DNA from: Variovorax sp. 770b2
GTDB taxonomy: Bacteria > Pseudomonadota > Gammaproteobacteria > Burkholderiales > Burkholderiaceae_C
Length of the DNA stretch: 64,000 nucleotides
Direction of reading: 5' to 3'
Assembly (NCBI RefSeq): GCF_900115685.1
Contig: NZ_FOXJ01000005.1
Span: 255,594-319,593, forward strand
This document shows positions 1 through 7,301 of the stretch, piece by piece; within the stretch, counting starts at the first letter, position 1; the number at the start of each line of letters is the position of its first letter. The notes under the pieces were generated by a model that did no database searches, had not been told where the DNA came from, and saw nothing but the letters and a program-made list of their open reading frames with translations. Made by a program: the position numbers and the translations under genes.

Positions 1-61
1 ATCGCCTCGGTGCGGCTGGCTTGCGGGACAGGGAGGTGCTGTGAGGAGGGGGGTGGACGTG

Positions 62-313
62 ATGGACATCGATCGGCTGCTGATCCGGAATTCCGAGGCC
101 CGGCAGGCGCATTGGCGTGCGACGGAAGCCAGCCGCAGGGCGGCGGGTTTTCTCATCGGCGTGTGCGTGGTCGCCGTCTACAGCTGTGCGTTCGTGGTGT
201 CGATGATCTGCATGTGCGACGACCCGGTGGAGTGCGGGTGCAGCCGGTCGCCCGGTGCGCTGATCGAGCACGCGATGGGTTGGAGTCCGCCGGCGTGCGC
301 GTGCATGAAATGA
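62..313 (+). CDS. Small cysteine-rich single-pass membrane protein, hypothetical
   Basis: I do not recognise this 83-residue protein. After a polar N-terminus rich in Arg it has one hydrophobic segment at about residues 27-47, followed by a short tail. Eight cysteines sit in or after the membrane segment, in pairs such as CMC, ECGC and CACM. I chose ATG 62 because an AGGAGGGG Shine-Dalgarno stands just upstream; a GTG at 41 is in frame but would swallow that site. A short open stretch ending in TGA at 42-44 may be the tail of an upstream gene. It converges on recJ. The composition and strong ribosome site favour a real gene; function unknown. Confidence 0.5.
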   Translation: MDIDRLLIRNSEARQAHWRATEASRRAAGFLIGVCVVAVYSCAFVVSMICMCDDPVECGCSRSPGALIEHAMGWSPPACACMK

Positions 314-373
314 GACCGCCGACGCGGCGAAACGCAGTCTCCCCCCTCCGACCAGGTAGGCCCGGTTCGCAAG

Positions 374-398
374 AACGCCTCTAGAAACGCCTCTAGAA
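374..398. repeat. Tandem 12-bp duplication over the recJ stop codon
   Basis: The 13-base string aacgcctctagaa occurs at 374-386 and again at 386-398, sharing one base. The second copy contains the recJ stop (minus-strand TAG at 393-395); the first supplies an equivalent TAG 12 bases further on. It looks like a recent local duplication. Confidence 0.7.
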
Positions 399-2120
399 CT
401 CCGCCCCCTCGACCAGGAAGCGCAGGCGCCGCACGCCCTGCCATTCGTCCGCATCCAGGCGGAACGCGAGCTTCACTTTCGGCGGCAACGGCTCGGTGTG
501 GCTGAACCAGATCGCATCGATGGGCTGGCCCTGGTGGCGCAGCTTGAGCGCCAGGTGCTTCTCGCCGACGAGGCGCTGCGACACCACTTCCACGTCCTCG
601 CTGAAGGTCGGCGGCGCAAAGCCCTGGCCCCACACCTCGCGGTGCAGCGTGTCCACCAAGTCGATGCGCATGTACTCGCGCGCGATCGGCCCGTCGGTCT
701 CGATCTGGCGCGTGAGCGCGGCCACGGCCAGCCACTCGCCGGCCACCTGCGCGAGCGCCTGCTCGAAGGTCTTGAAATGCTCGCGTGCCACGGTGCAGCC
801 CGCCGCCATCGCATGCCCGCCGAAACGCAGCAGCACGCCCGGATGGCGCTTGGCCACCAGGTCCAGCGCATCGCGCAAATGAAAGCCCGGAATCGACCGG
901 CCCGAGCCCTTGAGCTCCTGCTCCTTGCCCGGCGCGCCGCTCGCGGCGAACACGAATGTCGGGCGATGAAATCGATCCTTGATGCGCGAGGCCACGATGC
1001 CGACCACGCCTTCGTGGAAGTTCGCATCGAACACGCTGATGGCGGCCGGCGGGGCTGCGATGCCGTTGCCGCTGTCGTCGGCGGCGAAGAGCGATTCGGC
1101 CAGCAGCAGCGCCTGGTCGCGCATGCCGCCCTCGATGTCGCGCCGCTCGCGGTTGATGCCGTCGAGCATGCGCGCGAGTTCGTCGGCGCGGCCCGCATCG
1201 TCGGTCAGCAGGCACTCGATGCCCAGCGTCATGTCGGCCAGGCGCCCCGCCGCGTTGATGCGCGGGCCGAGCGCAAAGCCGAAGTCGAAGGTGGTGGCCG
1301 CCGACGCCGTGCGGCCCGCGGCCTTGAAGAGCGCGGCCACGCCCGCGGGCATCGCGCCCGCGCGGATGCGGCGCAGGCCCTGCGCGACCAGGCGGCGGTT
1401 GTTGGCGTCCAGCTTCACCACGTCGGCGACGGTGCCCAGCGCGACCAGCGGCAGCAGCGCATCGAGCTTGGGCTGCGTGGCCACGTCGAACACGCCGCGC
1501 GTGCGCAACTCGGAGCGCAGCGCGAGCAACACGTAGAACATGACACCGACGCCCGCGATGCTCTTGCTCTCGAACTCGCAGCCCGGCTGGTTCGGATTCA
1601 CCAGCACATCGGCCACCGGCAGTTCGGGGCCGGGCAGGTGGTGATCGGTCACCAGCACCTGCAGGCCGCGCGCTTTCGCAGCCGCCACGCCCTCGACGCT
1701 GGCGATGCCGTTGTCCACGGTGATCAGCATGTCGGCGCCGCTGTCGGCCACGCGTTCGGCGATGGGCGGCGTGAGGCCGTAGCCGTCGACCACGCGATCG
1801 GGCACGAGGTAGCTCACGTGCTTGGCGCCCAGGAGGCGCAGGCCGCGCACGCCGACCGCGCACGCGGTGGCGCCGTCGCAGTCGTAGTCGGCGACGATGC
1901 ACAGGCGCTTGTCCTGCGCCATCGCGTCGGCCAGCAGCACGGCGGCTTCGCGCGTGCCGCGCAGGGTGTCGGGGAGCAGCAGGCGGGCGAGGCCGTCGTC
2001 CAGCTCGTCCTTGGCCATGACGCCGCGCGCGGCAAACAGGCGCGCGAGCAGCGGGTGCACGCCGGCCTGCTCGAGCGCCCAGACGGTGCGCGGGGGAATG
2101 TCGCGGGCGATGATCTTCAC
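393..2120 (-). CDS. recJ: Single-stranded-DNA-specific exonuclease RecJ
   Basis: RecJ degrades single-stranded DNA 5' to 3' in recombination (RecF pathway), mismatch repair and base-excision repair. The 575-residue protein shows the DHH-phosphoesterase core: DYDCDG at residues 78-83, VDNG near 135-138, DHH at 159-161, then GPRINAAGR at 285-293 and the DHHA1-type GGHAMAAG at 434-441; a C-terminal OB-like part follows. Length is normal for the family. The start is GTG 2120, which overlaps the TGA of the upstream gene (GTGA), so translation is probably coupled. Identification is secure. Confidence 0.95.
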   Translation of the reverse strand: MKIIARDIPPRTVWALEQAGVHPLLARLFAARGVMAKDELDDGLARLLLPDTLRGTREAAVLLADAMAQDKRLCIVADYDCDGATACAVGVRGLRLLGAKHVSYLVPDRVVDGYGLTPPIAERVADSGADMLITVDNGIASVEGVAAAKARGLQVLVTDHHLPGPELPVADVLVNPNQPGCEFESKSIAGVGVMFYVLLALRSELRTRGVFDVATQPKLDALLPLVALGTVADVVKLDANNRRLVAQGLRRIRAGAMPAGVAALFKAAGRTASAATTFDFGFALGPRINAAGRLADMTLGIECLLTDDAGRADELARMLDGINRERRDIEGGMRDQALLLAESLFAADDSGNGIAAPPAAISVFDANFHEGVVGIVASRIKDRFHRPTFVFAASGAPGKEQELKGSGRSIPGFHLRDALDLVAKRHPGVLLRFGGHAMAAGCTVAREHFKTFEQALAQVAGEWLAVAALTRQIETDGPIAREYMRIDLVDTLHREVWGQGFAPPTFSEDVEVVSQRLVGEKHLALKLRHQGQPIDAIWFSHTEPLPPKVKLAFRLDADEWQGVRRLRFLVEGAEF

Positions 2121-3085
2121 AGCGCCCCCAGCACCGTGGCGGCGCGCGTGCGGTTGAACAGGCTGCTCGCCCAGCGCGCGAGGCCGCGTTGCTGCACGGT
2201 GTAGCGCTGCGCGGCGCGGTCGCCGCAGAGGGTGAGCGCGACTTCGGCGCCGCGCGTGTAGTCGGCCAGCAGCGAGGCGATGTCGCCCGCGTCGAGCGCC
2301 TGCCAGGCCTCGGCCCAGCCGGCGCCGTCGTCGCGCAGGGCCGACACGCGCAGCGCGTCGCTCACGGCTGGCGCGGGCGCTGCCGCTGCGGGCGTGGCGC
2401 CTTTCAACGCGCCGGTGCCGCTGAGCCAGAAGGAGTTGATCGGCGGCACGCCGCGCGCGGCGCGGTCGTCGTTCACGCGCTGCGTGTAGAGCAGCATCTG
2501 CATCTCGTTCTGCAGCCGGCGCAGCGGCCGCGCCGAATCGCCCAGCGGCGACCACTGCGAGATCGGGTAGCCCACCGCGCGGTCGATGGAGGCGGTGGCG
2601 AGGCCATCGAAGATGCGCGCGCGGGCGAGCCAGCGGCCGGGCGTGGGGGAGGCATGCAGCGCGATGCCGTCTTCTTCGAAGAACGGCCGCGCCACATCGA
2701 GCAGCGCAGCCGATTCGGCACCATCGATCTCGATGGCGGCCGGATCGCCCAGCGCCACGTCGTCGATGCCGACCTGCCAGTTGCACAGCGTGACGACGCC
2801 CCAGCCTTCGGTGTCGTCGGGGGTGGCGAGGCCGGCCTGGCGGGCTTCGAGCGCGGCCCAGGGGATGCAGCCATCGGCGGCGGCGATGCCCAGCGCCTTG
2901 GCGAGCGCTCTCTCGTGCGGAGGCGAGCGCGTGCTTTCGTCTTGCGTGTCGGTGTCCGCGAGGCTGAGGCGGGAGAGCAGGGATTCGAGGTTCGGGAGCT
3001 TCAGAGCCGGCAATGCCGCCCGGCACGCCGGGGAACCGCGGCCGGCGAAGGGGATCAACAAGTGACGTGGGGGGTGTTCGGCCAT
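2117..3085 (-). CDS. RpfE-like conserved protein upstream of recJ
   Basis: This 322-residue soluble protein has no signal peptide or membrane segment. It begins MAEHPPRHLLIPFAGRG, recalling the conserved family sometimes annotated as RpfE-type regulatory protein or phosphoglycerate-mutase-like. In Xanthomonas an rpfE gene also lies beside recJ, which matches this arrangement (established knowledge from memory). Its 3' end overlaps the recJ start by four bases, so the two are co-transcribed. I start at ATG 3085 rather than the longer in-frame reading to 3130, whose N-terminus looks non-coding. Biochemical role unknown; I see no catalytic motif I can defend. Confidence 0.75.
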   Translation of the reverse strand: MAEHPPRHLLIPFAGRGSPACRAALPALKLPNLESLLSRLSLADTDTQDESTRSPPHERALAKALGIAAADGCIPWAALEARQAGLATPDDTEGWGVVTLCNWQVGIDDVALGDPAAIEIDGAESAALLDVARPFFEEDGIALHASPTPGRWLARARIFDGLATASIDRAVGYPISQWSPLGDSARPLRRLQNEMQMLLYTQRVNDDRAARGVPPINSFWLSGTGALKGATPAAAAPAPAVSDALRVSALRDDGAGWAEAWQALDAGDIASLLADYTRGAEVALTLCGDRAAQRYTVQQRGLARWASSLFNRTRAATVLGAL

Positions 3086-3141
3086 CCCTCTATTGTCCCG
3101 GAAGCCCCTCGACTTTCCGTGATGCCACAATTCCGCCGTAT

Positions 3142-3231
3142 ATGACCTACCCCCTCGCTCCTCACCTCGTGTATTCGCTGCCCCCCAAGGGCGGGCAAAT
3201 TTCCTTTGAGGCGGCCCGGCAGGAAATTTGA
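3142..3231 (+). CDS. Possible 29-codon leader ORF coupled to lolC
   Basis: An open frame begins at ATG 3142 (MTYPLAPHLVYSLPP...) and ends at TGA 3229-3231, whose last base is the A of the lolC ATG (TGATG). The peptide contains hydrophobic and proline-rich residues but no recognisable domain. Its last third runs through the 3' arm of a hairpin (3196-3230) that would cover the lolC Shine-Dalgarno, so translating it would melt that hairpin. I see no good ribosome site before 3142; it might be leaderless. Expression is an inference. Confidence 0.4.
   Translation: MTYPLAPHLVYSLPPKGGQISFEAARQEI
3196..3230 (+). promoter_or_regulatory. Hairpin sequestering the lolC ribosome-binding site
   Basis: CAAATTTCCT (3196-3205) and AGGAAATTTG (3221-3230) form a perfect 10-bp inverted repeat with a 15-nt loop. 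The 3' arm contains the AGGA Shine-Dalgarno and ends on the base before the lolC ATG at 3231. The A/U-rich stem could act as a translational gate or thermometer; whether it folds in vivo is not known. Confidence 0.6.
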
Positions 3232-4487
3232 TGCGACTCCCTTATGAACTGCAGCTCGGCTGGCGCTACACGCGCGCAGGCCGGGCGACGCGGCGCAACG
3301 GCTTCATCTCCTTCATCTCCGGTGTCTCGATGCTCGGCATCGCGCTGGGCGTGGCGGCGCTGATCATTGTGCTCAGTGTGATGAACGGCTTCCAGAAAGA
3401 GGTGCGCGACCGCATGCTCGGGGTGGTGTCGCACATCGAGATTTTCTCGCGCGACGGCCAGGCGCTGCAGAGCCTGGACGACATCATGGCCGCCGCGCGC
3501 AAGAACCCCGAGGTCATCGGCGCGGCCCCCTTCATCAACACGCAGGCGCTGATCGCGCGCGGCGAGGACATGAAGGGCGCGATCGTGCGCGGCATCGATC
3601 CCAAGCTCGAACCCGAAGTGACTGACACCGGCGGCATCGCGAGCAAGGGCACCTTCGACAAGCTGGTGCCGGGCGAATTCGGCATCGTGCTGGGCATCGA
3701 GCTCGCGCGATCGCTCTTCGTGCAGCCGGGCGACAAGATCACGCTGGTGGCGCCGGGCGGCCAGGTCACGCCGGCCGGCGTGGTGCCGCGCCTGAAGCAG
3801 TTCACCGTGGTGGGCACCTTCGATTCGGGCCACTACGAGTACGACTCGGCGCTGGCCATGGTTCACGAGCAGGACGCGGCCAAGGTGTTCCGCCTGGAAG
3901 GCCCCACGGGCATTCGCCTGAAGCTCAAGGACCTGAACGAGGCCCGCGACGTGGCCGACCAGCTGGCCGTGAGCCTGCCGGGCGAATTCCTGATCCGCGA
4001 CTGGACGCGCCAGAACAAGACCTGGTTCGCGGCCGTGCAGGTCGAGAAACGCATGATGTTCATCATCCTCACGCTGATCGTGGCGGTGGCGGCGTTCAAC
4101 CTGGTTTCCACGCTGGTGATGACGGTGACCGACAAGCGCGCCGACATCGCCATCCTGCGCACGCTGGGCAGTTCGCCGCGCAGCATCATGGGCATCTTCG
4201 TGGTGCAGGGCGCGATGGTAGGCGTGATCGGCACCGTGGCCGGCCTGCTGCTGGGCCTGGGCATCGCCTACAACATCGACGTGATCGTGCCGTTTCTCGA
4301 ACAGCTCTTTCACGCGAGCTTCTTGCCCAAGGACATCTACCTGATCAGCAAGATGCCGAGCGACCCGCAGCAAAGCGACATCATGCCCATCGCGATCATT
4401 TCCCTCATCCTGTCCTTCCTGGCCACGCTGTACCCGAGCTGGCGCGCCAGCCGCGTCAACCCTGCCGAGGCGCTGCGCTATGAGTGA
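3231..4487 (+). CDS. lolC: Lipoprotein-releasing ABC transporter permease, LolC/E family
   Basis: LolCDE extracts mature lipoproteins from the inner membrane and hands them to LolA. This 418-residue subunit has the family layout: a first membrane helix at about residues 25-45, a large periplasmic MacB-like domain, then a C-terminal FtsX permease domain with three helices (about 270-415) ending SRVNPAEALRYE. Only one permease gene accompanies lolD here, as in species where a single permease replaces the LolC/LolE pair. ATG 3231 is preferred to the TTG three bases earlier because AGGA lies upstream. It overlaps lolD by eight bases. Confidence 0.92.
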   Translation: MRLPYELQLGWRYTRAGRATRRNGFISFISGVSMLGIALGVAALIIVLSVMNGFQKEVRDRMLGVVSHIEIFSRDGQALQSLDDIMAAARKNPEVIGAAPFINTQALIARGEDMKGAIVRGIDPKLEPEVTDTGGIASKGTFDKLVPGEFGIVLGIELARSLFVQPGDKITLVAPGGQVTPAGVVPRLKQFTVVGTFDSGHYEYDSALAMVHEQDAAKVFRLEGPTGIRLKLKDLNEARDVADQLAVSLPGEFLIRDWTRQNKTWFAAVQVEKRMMFIILTLIVAVAAFNLVSTLVMTVTDKRADIAILRTLGSSPRSIMGIFVVQGAMVGVIGTVAGLLLGLGIAYNIDVIVPFLEQLFHASFLPKDIYLISKMPSDPQQSDIMPIAIISLILSFLATLYPSWRASRVNPAEALRYE

Positions 4488-5157
4488 AGTTGTCCTGAAG
4501 GCCCGCGGCCTCACCAAGCGCTTCCAGGAAGGACGCATCGACCTCACCGTGCTGCACGGCGTGGACCTGGACGTGCATGCCGGCGAAACGCTGGCCATCG
4601 TCGGCGCCTCGGGCTCCGGCAAGAGCACGCTGCTGCACCTGATGGGCGGGCTCGATGCGCCCACGGCGGGCAAGGTCGAACTGCTCGGCAAAGACATCGC
4701 GCATGCGGATGCCGCGGAGCAGGGGCGGCTGCGCAACCAGCACCTGGGTTTCGTCTACCAGTTCCATCACCTGCTGCCCGAATTCAGCGCGCTCGACAAC
4801 GTGGCGATGCCGCTGAAGATCCGCCGCGTCGAATCGTCGCAAGCCGCGCAGGCCGCCGCGAAGATCCTCGGCAGTGTCGGCCTGGGGGAGCGTCTTCACC
4901 ATCGCCCGGCGGAACTCTCGGGCGGCGAGCGCCAGCGCGTGGCGATCGCGCGCGCCTTGGTCACGCAGCCCGCGTGCGTGCTGGCCGACGAGCCCACGGG
5001 CAACCTGGACCGCAGCACGGCCGATACGGTGTTCGAGCTGATGCTCGACCTGGCGCACCGCCATGGCACGGCCTTCGTGATGGTCACGCACGACCAGGAA
5101 CTGGCCAAGCGCTGCGACCGCGTGCTGCAGCTGGTGGCGGGGCGGTTGGCGGGCTGA
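4480..5157 (+). CDS. lolD: Lipoprotein-releasing ABC transporter ATPase LolD
   Basis: This is the ATP-hydrolysing subunit that powers lipoprotein release together with the permease just upstream. In 225 residues it shows Walker A GASGSGKST at 42-50, the Q-loop, the signature LSGGE at 146-150 and Walker B VLADEP at 167-172, followed by the D-loop GNLD. The family hallmark VYQFHHLLPEFSALDNV is present. The eight-base overlap with lolC implies translational coupling. Transcription probably ends in or after the hairpin-rich repeat immediately downstream. Confidence 0.94.
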   Translation: MSEVVLKARGLTKRFQEGRIDLTVLHGVDLDVHAGETLAIVGASGSGKSTLLHLMGGLDAPTAGKVELLGKDIAHADAAEQGRLRNQHLGFVYQFHHLLPEFSALDNVAMPLKIRRVESSQAAQAAAKILGSVGLGERLHHRPAELSGGERQRVAIARALVTQPACVLADEPTGNLDRSTADTVFELMLDLAHRHGTAFVMVTHDQELAKRCDRVLQLVAGRLAG

Positions 5158-5166
5158 CCTTTGTCT

Positions 5167-5283
5167 TTCTCCCTCCCCTCCGGGGGAGGGCCGGGGTGGG
5201 GGCACAGCGGCGTTCGACGCCATGCAGCCTTGGAGGCCGCGCGTGCCCCCATCCCAACCTTCCCCCAGAGGGGGAAGGCGCTA
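5167..5283. repeat. Interspersed hairpin repeat, copy 1 (REP/BIME-like)
   Basis: Two G/C hairpins flank a variable core. The left hairpin is CCCTCCCC-tccg-GGGGAGGG (5171-5190). The right is CCTTCCCCC-aga-GGGGGAAGG (5258-5278). Between them TGGGGGCA (5197-5204) can pair with TGCCCCCA (5244-5251). The same arms occur in reverse orientation at 35932-36045 with an unrelated core. It sits tail-to-tail between lolD and the sigma-factor gene and could serve as a bidirectional terminator without a U-tract. Confidence 0.75.
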
Positions 5284-6045
5284 ATGCAACACCTCTTCGG
5301 CTTGACGCGCATCCAGCGGCAGCACGCACAGTACTTTGCCGCCAAGCGTCAGCACGAGGCCGAGACGGCCGCCGATCTGCATCACCTGGCACATCGCGCG
5401 CGGTGCATCGGACCTGGGTGCGATCGAAGCCGACATCGAGAGCACGCGCGCCGGTGGCTGCCGCAGCATCGCGAACAGCGTGCGCGCATCGCAGTCGTGC
5501 AGCGCCTGACGGTACACATGGAAGACCGCTTCAGAGCCGCCGTCTCCCGCGTCCTTGTTGTCCTGCCGCAGCCGCAGCAATGCGCGATGCAGCTGCTGAC
5601 GGCAAGCCGCCTCTGTCTTGCCACTGGCCTCTGCAATTTCCTTGAAACTGGCCTCGAACACTTCGCGCAGCAGCACCGCGGCGCCATCGGCGGGACTCAG
5701 CCGCGTGGACAGCAGCCGCAATGCCTGTCCGACCTCTTGCGCCAGCGCTGCGTGGGATTCGATGGAGAAAGTGTCGGGTGTGGGCGCGAGCGCCTGCGCA
5801 TCCTGAAGCCAACGCTGCATCCAGTGGCGCCGTCGCAGCCGGTCGATGGCCAGGTGCTGCATCACGGTGGTGAGCCAGGCCTGCGCGGCGTCGAGTGCGG
5901 GCCTGTCGCCCTCTTCGAGCGCGCGCAGGTAGGTGTCCTGCACCACGTCCTCGGCCTCGGCCGTGTTGCCCAGGAGGCGTGCCGCGGCACGCACGAGCCG
6001 GCTGCGATGTGCCGGAAACTGCGACAGGTAGCGTTCATCGAGCAT
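5281..6045 (-). CDS. ECF-family RNA polymerase sigma factor with C-terminal extension
   Basis: A group-4 sigma-70 factor of 254 residues. Region 2 spans about residues 10-80 with AEDVVQDTYLRALEEG (30-45) and the region 2.4-like WLTTVMQHLAIDRLRRR. Region 4 spans about 110-165 with a helix-turn-helix SFKEIAEASGKTEAACRQQ. A further 85 residues follow region 4, as in ECF groups that carry their own C-terminal regulatory domain instead of a separate anti-sigma factor. No anti-sigma gene is adjacent. ATG 6045 is chosen; a GTG two codons upstream is possible. The regulon is unknown. Confidence 0.85.
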   Translation of the reverse strand: MLDERYLSQFPAHRSRLVRAAARLLGNTAEAEDVVQDTYLRALEEGDRPALDAAQAWLTTVMQHLAIDRLRRRHWMQRWLQDAQALAPTPDTFSIESHAALAQEVGQALRLLSTRLSPADGAAVLLREVFEASFKEIAEASGKTEAACRQQLHRALLRLRQDNKDAGDGGSEAVFHVYRQALHDCDARTLFAMLRQPPARVLSMSASIAPRSDAPRAMCQVMQIGGRLGLVLTLGGKVLCVLPLDARQAEEVLH

Positions 6046-6132
6046 CGGCACAGCTTGCCACAGCCCCTGCAATGTCACGAAACTGTGGGCTTGTTCGTCA
6101 AGACAGTTCAACCACAGGAGTTTTTCTTGATC

Positions 6133-6723
6133 ATGGAAACCGACGACGACACCAAGCCCGCGGCCACGGCCGAGCCGCGCAACTCCTACCTGGAGGAGAA
6201 GGCGTTCAAATCGCGCACGCTGCTGATCTTCGGCAGCATCACCGACGCGGTGGCCGCCGACGTCACGCGCCGGCTCATCGCGCTGGACGCGGACAACCAG
6301 CAACCCATCGACATCCTGGTGAGCTCGCCCGGCGGGCACCTGGAGTCGGGCGATGCGATCCACGACATCGTGCGTTTCATCGGCGCGCCGGTGAACATGA
6401 TCGGCACCGGCTGGGTGGGCAGCGCCGCGACGCACCTGTTCCTGGCGGCCCCGCGCGAGCGGCGCGTGTGCCTGCCGAACACGCGCTTCTTGATCCACCA
6501 GCCCAGCGGCGGCGCGGGCGGGCAGGCGACCGACATCGCCATTCAAGCGCAGGAAATCATCAAGGCCCGCCAGCGCATCGCGCACGAGATCGCGCGCGAG
6601 ACCGGCAAGCACATCGACGTGGTGCTGGCCGACATCGAGCGCGACCGCTGGCTCTCGGCCGAGGAGGCGGTGGAGTACGGGCTGGTCTCGCGCATCATCC
6701 AGCGCAAGACCGAGCTGAAGTAG
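6133..6723 (+). CDS. ClpP-like serine peptidase, stand-alone
   Basis: A 196-residue ClpP-family protein. The catalytic triad is in place: Ser97 within GWVGSAA, His122 within FLIHQPSGG, and Asp171 in the ERDRWLSAEEAVEYGL motif. The nucleophile motif departs from the usual SMG-type of housekeeping ClpP, and no clpX, clpA or tig lies nearby, so this is probably a secondary ClpP. A TTG at 6127 is better spaced from the AGGAG at 6116-6120 than ATG 6133, so two extra residues are possible. The stop at 6721-6723 abuts the ridA stop directly. Confidence 0.85.
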   Translation: METDDDTKPAATAEPRNSYLEEKAFKSRTLLIFGSITDAVAADVTRRLIALDADNQQPIDILVSSPGGHLESGDAIHDIVRFIGAPVNMIGTGWVGSAATHLFLAAPRERRVCLPNTRFLIHQPSGGAGGQATDIAIQAQEIIKARQRIAHEIARETGKHIDVVLADIERDRWLSAEEAVEYGLVSRIIQRKTELK

Positions 6724-7110
6724 TTACTTCGGCTTGTAGGCGACGACGTCGATCTCGACCTTGGCATCGACCATGAGGCGTGCCTCGGTGGTCGAGCGCG
6801 CCGGCTTGTTCTCGCCGAAGTAGCCCATGTAGATGCGGTTGAAGGCACCAAAGTCGCGCGCGTCGTGCAGCCACACGGTGCTCTTGCACACGTCGTCCAG
6901 CGTGGCGCCGGCCAGCGCGAGCACCTTCTTCAGGTTTTCCATCACCTGGCGCGTCTGCGCCTCGATGCCGCCCACCACGATCTCGCCGTCGGCATTGGCG
7001 GGCACCTGGCCCGACACGTAGATGAAATCGCCCGCGCGCACGGCCGGGGAGAAGGGGCGGGCCTGGCGGTCCGAGGCGACGGGCGGGGCGCCGAGGTATT
7101 CGAGGGGCAT
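6724..7110 (-). CDS. RidA-family enamine/imine deaminase
   Basis: RidA proteins hydrolyse reactive enamine/imine intermediates such as 2-aminoacrylate, released by PLP-dependent dehydratases. This 128-residue member has the family Arg at position 105 (PARST) and Glu at 119 in the closing KVEIDVVAY strand, so it is likely active. A GGAG-type ribosome site precedes ATG 7110. It is transcribed away from an operon encoding a PLP enzyme for D-amino acids, which fits a detoxifying role; D-amino-acid operons with a RidA member are known (for example dgu in Pseudomonas). Confidence 0.9.
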   Translation of the reverse strand: MPLEYLGAPPVASDRQARPFSPAVRAGDFIYVSGQVPANADGEIVVGGIEAQTRQVMENLKKVLALAGATLDDVCKSTVWLHDARDFGAFNRIYMGYFGENKPARSTTEARLMVDAKVEIDVVAYKPK

Positions 7111-7169
7111 GGGAGGACTCCTGAAATGAGAGAAATGAAAGGGAAACGGATCGCAAGTATCGATCCAAT

Positions 7170-7186
7170 CTGAAAATCTATTTCAG
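7170..7186. promoter_or_regulatory. Operator-like palindrome in the ridA/transport-operon intergenic region
   Basis: CTGAAA-ATCTA-TTTCAG is a perfect inverted repeat with a 5-nt centre. Sixteen of its bases recur exactly, in reverse orientation, at 20698-20713 upstream of the FAD oxidase. A weaker version, AGAAA-ATTTC-TTTCA, lies at 7255-7269. The TGAAA-N5-TTTCA form suits an RpiR-family dimer; an RpiR gene is in the operon at 15316. Confidence 0.65.
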
Positions 7187-7254
7187 AATAACCCTCGAAC
7201 AAGGGTTAACACGGATGATTTGGCATGAATACTGCTTCAAAGTCCGGGCCGAAA

Positions 7255-7269
7255 AGAAAATTTCTTTCA
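7255..7269. promoter_or_regulatory. Second, weaker TGAAA-N5-TTTCT site
   Basis: Read on the minus strand this is TGAAA-GAAAT-TTTCT, one mismatch from the strong palindrome, centred about 84 bp from it and 30-40 bases before the start of the binding-protein gene. A similar strong/weak pair with about 81-bp spacing exists at 20617-20713. Confidence 0.4.
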
Positions 7270-7301
7270 CAAACCTCGCCCGCCCCATGAAGGAGTTCCC
7301 C

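Noticed and set aside
3..44. Short open stretch ending in TGA at the left edge (RLGAAGLRDREVL)
   Set aside because: It may be the tail of a gene cut by the window, but 13 codons are not enough to support a feature.
5161..6132. N-terminal extension of the ClpP-like frame back to 5161
   Set aside because: It is antisense to the sigma-factor gene; a normal ClpP start with a ribosome site lies at 6127-6133.
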